Part shown: positions 1 through 2,726 of the stretch, in pieces | How the letters are laid out: the number at the start of each line of letters is the position of its first letter | How positions within the stretch are numbered: position 1 is the first letter of the stretch | Assembly (NCBI GenBank): GCA_046094425.1 | Contig: JBJTHI010000348.1 | Location: 1-5,669, forward strand | Direction of reading: 5' to 3' | Length of the DNA stretch: 5,669 bases | Source of the DNA: JANPCX01 sp046094425 | GTDB taxonomy: Bacteria; Pseudomonadota; Gammaproteobacteria; Burkholderiales; Burkholderiaceae_C | Position numbers and translations under genes: made by a program | Notes under the pieces: model-generated | Seen by the model: only the letters and a program-made list of their open reading frames with translations | What the model was told of the DNA's origin: nothing | The model's database searches: none

Positions 1-54
1 TGGATCAAGATGCTGCGCAAACACGGCTTCATCGCCACGCCAGCAGCTGCCTGA
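1..54 (+). CDS. C-terminal end of an unrecognised protein (partial, 5' end outside window)
   Basis: Reading from base 1, seventeen sense codons run to a TGA at 52-54 and encode WIKMLRKHGFIATPAAA. Most of these codons end in G or C, as expected for a coding frame in GC-rich DNA, and the peptide looks like a plausible basic, alanine-ended C-terminus. I do not recognise the family, and 17 residues are too few for a functional call. The other two forward frames are also open across this short stretch; one ends at 139 and one at 152, the latter overlapping the purN start as ATGA. Their translations are rich in Arg, His and Ser and look less protein-like. The minus strand is also open to the left edge, so the choice of frame is likely but not certain. 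The gene would lie 94 nt upstream of purN in the same direction. Confidence 0.45.
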   Translation, partial: WIKMLRKHGFIATPAAA

Positions 55-148
55 TATTCATCGCCAGGCCGCCTCTCAGGTTCGGGCCAGCCTCAGGTCA
101 GGCACTGTCACGTCTGCGGGTAGGTGTCTTCCACATTAAACTCTACCC
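55..148. other. Intergenic region upstream of purN
   Basis: These 94 nt separate the upstream stop codon from the purN ATG. I see no convincing sigma-70 promoter. A CATTAA at 134-139 is a poor -10 candidate with no recognisable -35 at the right distance. There is no purine-rich Shine-Dalgarno sequence in the 15 nt before the ATG (the sequence there is ATTAAACTCTACCC). A 7-bp direct repeat CTCAGGT occurs at 75-81 and 92-98, which is probably chance. No terminator hairpin for the upstream gene is evident, so read-through from it into purN is possible. Confidence 0.5.
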
Positions 149-781
149 ATGAAAAACATCGTCATCCTCATCTCTGGCCGAGGCTCCAATATGGAAGCTA
201 TCGTTCAGGCTTGTGTTCGAGAAGGGTGGAAGGCTCGGATTGCTGCGGTGGTGAGCAACCGGCCGGATGCCGCCGGGCTGGCGTTTGCGCAGGCGCAGGG
301 CATCGCCACTGCCGTGGTCAACCACCGGGACTATCCCGACCGCGAAAGTTTCGACGCGGTGCTGCTGCAAACCGTGCAGTCTTTTGCGCCGGATGTGGTG
401 GTGCTGGCGGGTTTCATGCGGATCTTGACGCCGGTGTTCATCACCCCCTTGGCTGGAAGGCTGCTCAACATCCATCCTTCTTTGTTGCCCGCGTTCACCG
501 GCCTGCATACCCACCAACGGGCACTGGATGCGGGTTGTAAGGTGGCCGGGGCCACCGTGCATTTCGTGACCCCTGAGCTCGATCATGGCCCCATCGTGGC
601 CCAAGCGGTGGTGCCCGTGATGCGGAACGATGATGCAGAGAAACTGGCCTCGCGGGTTTTGCAACTTGAGCACCGCATGTACCCCACAGCGGTGCGTTGG
701 TTGGTGGATGGCCAATTGGTGGTCAATGCGCAAGGCGTAGTTCACCATACTGCGGGCGAGTCGGCGTGTTTTGGTCTGTAG
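149..781 (+). CDS. purN: Phosphoribosylglycinamide formyltransferase (GART, PurN)
   Basis: This cytosolic enzyme transfers the formyl group of 10-formyltetrahydrofolate to glycinamide ribonucleotide, the third step of de novo purine synthesis. The 210-residue product is close to the usual family length (E. coli PurN is 212). The N-terminal beta strand and phosphate-binding loop are visible as ISGRGSN (residues 8-14). The folate-site segment AGFMRILTPVF spans about 87-97. The catalytic triad falls in its expected places: Asn107 and His109 in LLNIHPSLLP, and Asp145 in TPELDHGP. HFVTPELDHGPIV and EHRMYP are family landmarks. The ATG at 149 is chosen because the first strand (MKNIVILISG) starts there, as in homologues. 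No Shine-Dalgarno sequence is visible. The gene converges on dnaG with 27 nt between stop codons. Nothing suggests truncation or transfer. Identification is very secure. Confidence 0.97.
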   Translation: MKNIVILISGRGSNMEAIVQACVREGWKARIAAVVSNRPDAAGLAFAQAQGIATAVVNHRDYPDRESFDAVLLQTVQSFAPDVVVLAGFMRILTPVFITPLAGRLLNIHPSLLPAFTGLHTHQRALDAGCKVAGATVHFVTPELDHGPIVAQAVVPVMRNDDAEKLASRVLQLEHRMYPTAVRWLVDGQLVVNAQGVVHHTAGESACFGL

Positions 782-808
782 GTGCCACGACCAATTGAAT
801 TCGGGGGG
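782..808. other. Convergent intergenic gap between purN and dnaG
   Basis: Only 27 nt separate the purN stop (TAG, 779-781) from the dnaG stop (TAG on the minus strand, 809-811). The gap contains overlapping AATT motifs (CAATTG and GAATTC) and a G6 run at 803-808. I see no GC-rich stem followed by a T-run in either direction. The best pairing, GGG-TTAG-CCC on the minus strand around the dnaG stop, has only three base pairs. An intrinsic bidirectional terminator is therefore not supported here. Confidence 0.6.
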
Positions 809-2686
809 CTAACCCGTTCCTTCAGTGCTATTTGCCAGGCCGACCAGGCGTGCTTTGCGTTTGACATCCAGTTCCCGCCAGCGTTGCAGCGCGCTGGGGT
901 CGGTGGCGGCCATGGCGATAAGTTGCACTTGTTCTTCGGCAAAGCGTTTGATCCACATGCCGTCGATCAATTGACGCAACTCATTCAATGTCATGGTGTC
1001 GGCCAGCGCCGATTCGTTGACCCAAGGTGAGGCCTCATCTTGCAAACCGTGCTCGATCAAACCGTGTTCCAGCACGGCCCAAGGTTGAGGGCCGTGTTCG
1101 GCGATCTGGCGCTCGAACCACGCAAACACCGCTCCGTGGGGTGCTGCAAGTTGGTGCAGCAGTTCATGGTCGTCGGCATTGAGCATGTCCCACCAGGCGC
1201 TATTGAGCAGCAACATGCGCAGCGCCCGGGTGGCTGGGCTGGCGGGTGCTTGGCGAACGCTGGGGCGCTTGATGGGGCGGCGATAGGCTTGGACAGAAGC
1301 GCTGCTTGCTGTAGTAGAACCGCGAGATTCCAGGGCGGTGCTACTGGTTGGCGAGCCCGCCAGCCACAAGGAAGTTAAATCACCCACACTCAACCCCCCT
1401 TGCGCGGCCAGGTCGGGCAAGAGTTGGCGTTTCAATGCGCCGTCGGGCAGCGCATTCCACAGTGGTTTGGCTTGGGTCAAAAAACGTGCGCGGCCCTCAT
1501 GTGCAGATAAGTCGCAGCCGTCTTTGGCTTGCTCAATCAGTTGTTTGGACAGTGGCACTGCGTTTTGCACCAGCGTATCAAACGCCGGTGCCCCCAATTC
1601 GCGCACGTAAGAGTCGGGGTCGTGTTCGCTGGGTAAAAACAAAAAACGCACTGTTCTGGTGTCGCTGGCGTGGGGCAGGGAGGCTTCCAGGGCGCGGCCT
1701 GCGGCGCGCCTGCCGGCAGCGTCACCGTCAAAACTGAACACCACGGCGTCGGTGAAACGAAATAGTTTCTGCACATGCTCTGCGGTGCAAGCGGTACCCA
1801 AGGTGGCCACCGCGTTTTCAAGGCCAGCCTGTGCCAAGGCCACCACATCCATATAGCCTTCGACGACCAAGGCATACCCTCGGCTACGCAATGAGGCGCG
1901 CGACTCAAACAAGCCGTAGAGTTCGCGGCCTTTGCTGAACAGCGGTGTTTCGGGGGAGTTGATGTATTTGGGCTTGCTGTCGTCCAGCACTCGCCCGCCA
2001 AAACCTATTACCTCACCTGAAACAGCACGAATGGGGAACATGATGCGGTCACGAAACCAGTCGTAGCGGCCACGTTCTTGTGGGGCAGATGCAGTCACTT
2101 CATCCTGTTCGCGTTGCCGCACCAGGCCTGCTTCCTCCAGCAAAGGGTCGTCGTACTGAGGGAATACGCTGGCCAGCGTACGCCAACCTGCGGGGGCATA
2201 TCCCAAACCGAAACGTGCCGCGATTTCGCCCGTCAAACCCCGTTTCTTGAGGTAGTCCACCGCGCGCTGTGAGGCCGCTTGGCGGGACTTGAGCTGCTGA
2301 CGGTAAAAGTCTGCGGCTTTCACGAGCACATCAGCCAGTGAGAGTTTGCGCTGGCGCAGGGTGTCGCGGCGCTGGCGCTCATCCTCGCTCACCTGTTCCT
2401 CGGGTACTTGCAGGCCCACGCCTTGGGCCAGTTCCCGCACCGCCTCTACAAAACTCAGGCCGACATGCTCGGTGAGAAAACGAATCGCGTCGCCGCTCGC
2501 CCCGCAGCCAAAGCAGTGGTAGAACTGTTTGGACGGGCTGACTGAAAAACTCGGCGACTTCTCGGCATGGAAAGGGCACAGGCCCATCCAGTTGGCACCG
2601 CCTTTTTTTAGTTGCACGTGGTGGCCCACCACGTCAACGATATCGACGCGAGAGAGCAAGTCTTGGAGAAAGCCAGCGGGGATCAC
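809..2686 (-). CDS. dnaG: DNA primase DnaG
   Basis: Primase makes the short RNA primers for leading- and lagging-strand synthesis and is recruited to the fork by the DnaB helicase. The 625-residue product has the full domain order. A CHC2 zinc-binding domain carries Cys37, His40, Cys58 and Cys61 (CPFH and CFGC). The RNA polymerase core covers roughly 115-440 and includes FRDRIMFPIR, VIGFGGRVL and YINSPETPLF. It contains the TOPRIM metal-site residues: Glu276 in EGYMD, Asp320 and Asp322 in FDGD, and Asp356/Asp358 in HDPD. A Ser/Thr/Ala-rich linker spans about 443-485. A C-terminal helical region, about 486-625, is presumed to bind DnaB. At 625 residues it is longer than E. coli DnaG (581), mainly through linker and tail. 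The start is a GTG at 2686, chosen because MIPAGFLQDLLSRVDIV aligns with homologous N-termini. No Shine-Dalgarno sequence is seen. It lies 26 nt downstream of the c-di-GMP enzyme gene. Confidence 0.97.
   Translation of the reverse strand: MIPAGFLQDLLSRVDIVDVVGHHVQLKKGGANWMGLCPFHAEKSPSFSVSPSKQFYHCFGCGASGDAIRFLTEHVGLSFVEAVRELAQGVGLQVPEEQVSEDERQRRDTLRQRKLSLADVLVKAADFYRQQLKSRQAASQRAVDYLKKRGLTGEIAARFGLGYAPAGWRTLASVFPQYDDPLLEEAGLVRQREQDEVTASAPQERGRYDWFRDRIMFPIRAVSGEVIGFGGRVLDDSKPKYINSPETPLFSKGRELYGLFESRASLRSRGYALVVEGYMDVVALAQAGLENAVATLGTACTAEHVQKLFRFTDAVVFSFDGDAAGRRAAGRALEASLPHASDTRTVRFLFLPSEHDPDSYVRELGAPAFDTLVQNAVPLSKQLIEQAKDGCDLSAHEGRARFLTQAKPLWNALPDGALKRQLLPDLAAQGGLSVGDLTSLWLAGSPTSSTALESRGSTTASSASVQAYRRPIKRPSVRQAPASPATRALRMLLLNSAWWDMLNADDHELLHQLAAPHGAVFAWFERQIAEHGPQPWAVLEHGLIEHGLQDEASPWVNESALADTMTLNELRQLIDGMWIKRFAEEQVQLIAMAATDPSALQRWRELDVKRKARLVGLANSTEGTG
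2603..2609 (-). other. In-frame A7 homopolymer (A-AAA-AAA) in dnaG
   Basis: On the coding strand, codons 26-28 of dnaG read CTA AAA AAA, giving an uninterrupted run of seven A in the A_AAA_AAA phase of a -1 slippery heptamer. The encoded Leu-Lys-Lys belongs to the LKKGG motif typical of the primase N-terminus, so protein conservation alone can explain the run. It begins 6 nt after a perfect palindrome. Slippage by one inserted base would enter a frame that stays open to about position 2379. Confidence 0.35.
2616..2634. repeat. Perfect 19-bp palindrome inside dnaG codons 18-24
   Basis: Two 9-base arms, ACGTGGTGG (2616-2624) and CCACCACGT (2626-2634), flank a single C. In the dnaG mRNA this could fold as an 8-bp, GC-rich stem closed by a GGC triloop, beginning about 52 nt after the GTG. 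In DNA it has the symmetry of a binding site for a dimeric protein. It encodes DVVGHHV, part of the conserved N-terminal helix region of primase, so codon constraint may partly explain it. Function is unknown. Confidence 0.5.
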
Positions 2687-2695
2687 GGGCTAGAG

Positions 2696-2726
2696 TCTAT
2701 AGAGCTACAGTCTCAGAGCGTTTCAA
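2696..2726 (-). promoter_or_regulatory. Possible weak sigma-70 promoter in front of dnaG
   Basis: On the minus strand TTGAAA (2726 to 2721) matches five of six bases of the -35 consensus, and TATAGA (2701 to 2696) matches four of six of the -10 consensus. The spacer is 19 nt, longer than the optimal 17. The -35 element lies in the last codons of the upstream c-di-GMP gene. Initiation about 7 nt past the -10 would fall almost at the dnaG GTG and give a leaderless or near-leaderless transcript. This is a consensus match by eye only, and such matches are common by chance. Confidence 0.22.

Noticed and set aside
28..66. 10-bp direct repeat TTCATCGCCA at 28-37 and 57-66
   Set aside because: Repeated 10-mers are expected by chance in a window of this size, and no further similarity flanks the copies.
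75..98. 7-bp direct repeat CTCAGGT upstream of purN as a possible operator
   Set aside because: It is too short, is direct rather than inverted, and no promoter is visible to regulate.
3..152. Open frame ending in TGA that overlaps the purN ATG as ATGA
   Set aside because: The overlap is attractive for translational coupling, but the translation is Arg/His/Ser-rich and codon third positions are less GC-biased than in the frame ending at 54.
124..540. A 138-codon plus-strand open frame starting before purN
   Set aside because: It overlaps purN in another frame and its Arg/Cys/Gly-rich product has no family features.
143..748. A 201-codon minus-strand open frame opposite purN
   Set aside because: It lies wholly opposite a secure gene. 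Its translation is His-, Arg- and Gln-rich with no recognisable motif, typical of a shadow frame in GC-rich DNA.
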